Of a stretch of DNA of 5,642 bases, positions 4,914-5,642 are shown piece after piece. A model generated the notes under the pieces. The model did no database searches. It was not told the origin of the DNA and saw nothing but the letters and a program-made list of their open reading frames with translations. Source of the DNA: Deltaproteobacteria bacterium (GTDB lineage: Bacteria; Desulfobacterota; Binatia; UBA9968); contig JAJONK010000191.1 in the NCBI GenBank assembly GCA_021323355.1, positions 1 through 5,642 of the forward strand, in the 5' to 3' direction. Both the position numbers and the translations under genes were made by a program. How positions within the stretch are numbered: the stretch's first letter is position 1; each line of letters begins with the position of its first letter.

Positions 4914-5642
4914 TTAGATTTCCAGAAACTGAGGACAGTCGGTGAGATTCTTATTGCCCTTGTCGGTGACCAGCACTACATCTTCGAGTCGTACGCCGCC
5001 AATACCGAGGTAATAAAGTCCGGGTTCTACCGTTACCACATGCCCGCTCTTGAGCGTGGCATCGACCGGGGCGATTCGAGGCGCCTCATGGATATCCAGA
5101 CCGAGTCCGTGTCCTGTGCCATGGAAGAATCCCTGCATGCGACCTTTGATTTGTCCGGTGGGAAAACCTTCACGGACAAAAAGATCGAGGATCTTTTGAT
5201 GTACCTCTCTACCATTAAGTCCATCGCGAATAAGGTCAAAGCCGATCTTTTGTCCGGCTTGCACAGTCGCGTAAATTTTCTTGAGCTTATCCGATGCTCG
5301 TCCACGCACCACCGTCCGGCTGAGATCTCCGAAATAACCGTTCTTTTGCGAGCGGGGAAAGATATCGAAGATGATCGAGGTGTTCGCCTTGATTGGACCG
5401 GTTCCTTCATGATGAGGATCGACACACTGATTACCGGATGAAATGATCGTGTGGCTGGGCAGCCATCCTTGAGCCATGATCGTGGTATTCACGGCGGTTT
5501 TCAGTGTTTCGGATGTGAGCTTCGAGCCGTTTAGATATAAATACCCGTCGGGTCGGGATTTGGTCCTTTTGAGCATCCTGATGCCGGCATTGAGTCCCAA
5601 TTTGGCCACACGCAGCGATTCGGTTATGTGCCGCACTTCCTG
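4914..5642 (-). CDS. M24 metallopeptidase, Xaa-Pro aminopeptidase/dipeptidase-like (5' partial)
   Basis: A 242-residue C-terminal part of a pita-bread-fold peptidase; the frame stays open to the right edge, so the N-terminal region lies outside. A GTG at 5636 could be read as a start but is internal: the frame continues upstream (Q-E) and the helix IRHIxESLRVAKLGL-like segment normally follows an N-terminal domain. All five dinuclear metal ligands are present: D93 in FDIFPR, D106 in YFGDLSRT, H178 in HGTGHGLGL, E206 in VTVEPGLY and E220 in GGVRLEDVV (numbered from the right edge). The conserved His before the first Asp (DPHHEG) and DIHEAP after GHGLG are also intact, so the enzyme should be active. 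Family members cleave the bond before or after proline in oligopeptides in the cytoplasm. The two Asp are 13 apart, versus 11 in E. coli PepP, through an insertion in the DIFPRSQKNG segment. Exact specificity (pepP- or pepQ-like) cannot be told without the N-terminus. Confidence 0.9.
   Translation of the reverse strand, partial: QEVRHITESLRVAKLGLNAGIRMLKRTKSRPDGYLYLNGSKLTSETLKTAVNTTIMAQGWLPSHTIISSGNQCVDPHHEGTGPIKANTSIIFDIFPRSQKNGYFGDLSRTVVRGRASDKLKKIYATVQAGQKIGFDLIRDGLNGREVHQKILDLFVREGFPTGQIKGRMQGFFHGTGHGLGLDIHEAPRIAPVDATLKSGHVVTVEPGLYYLGIGGVRLEDVVLVTDKGNKNLTDCPQFLEI

Noticed and set aside
5040..5441. 133-codon plus-strand open frame opposite the peptidase.
   Set aside because: It is the antisense of a well-conserved M24 catalytic region with all metal ligands; no ribosome-binding site or recognisable family.

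Overview
The window is a gene-dense bacterial chromosomal segment, moderately GC-rich by eye, with no mobile element, CRISPR array, tRNA or rRNA visible. The lineage cannot be fixed from the sequence. A three-domain LplT-Aas-type fusion next to pgeF, plus an M24 peptidase with a D-I-F-P-R segment, brings Verrucomicrobiota or Acidobacteriota to mind, but only as a weak impression.

Layout: (1) From the left edge to 2963, minus strand, runs one very long open frame (987 codons visible, C-terminus outside the window). It encodes a lysophospholipid-transporter-like MFS domain, a PlsC acyltransferase domain and an AMP-binding acyl-ACP synthetase domain in one chain. (2) Divergent from it, across a 125-bp gap, is pgeF at 3089-3862 (+), a laccase-fold peptidoglycan editing factor with all metal-binding residues intact. 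(3) From 3923 to 4156 (+) lies what looks like a self-contained small RNA gene. It has a TTGACA promoter, a Shine-Dalgarno sequence matching essentially the whole single-stranded 3' tail of 16S rRNA, a 14-codon mini-ORF (MIDDNCFVCEVTET), a nested and possibly bistable or pseudoknotted RNA fold, and a two-tier hairpin with a T-run. (4) Convergent with it on the minus strand are a HEAT-repeat protein (4095-4850) and, 63 bp upstream of that gene, the C-terminal part of an M24 metallopeptidase (4914 to the right edge).

How they work together: the fusion protein and PgeF both point to envelope maintenance (lysophospholipid re-acylation; peptidoglycan precursor fidelity), but they are divergently transcribed and nothing ties them to one pathway. 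The M24 peptidase and HEAT protein are co-directional and may be co-transcribed. The most interesting element is the small RNA/mini-ORF locus, which matches no RNA class I can name. It serves no co-directional downstream gene in the window and ends inside the 3' end of the HEAT gene on the opposite strand.
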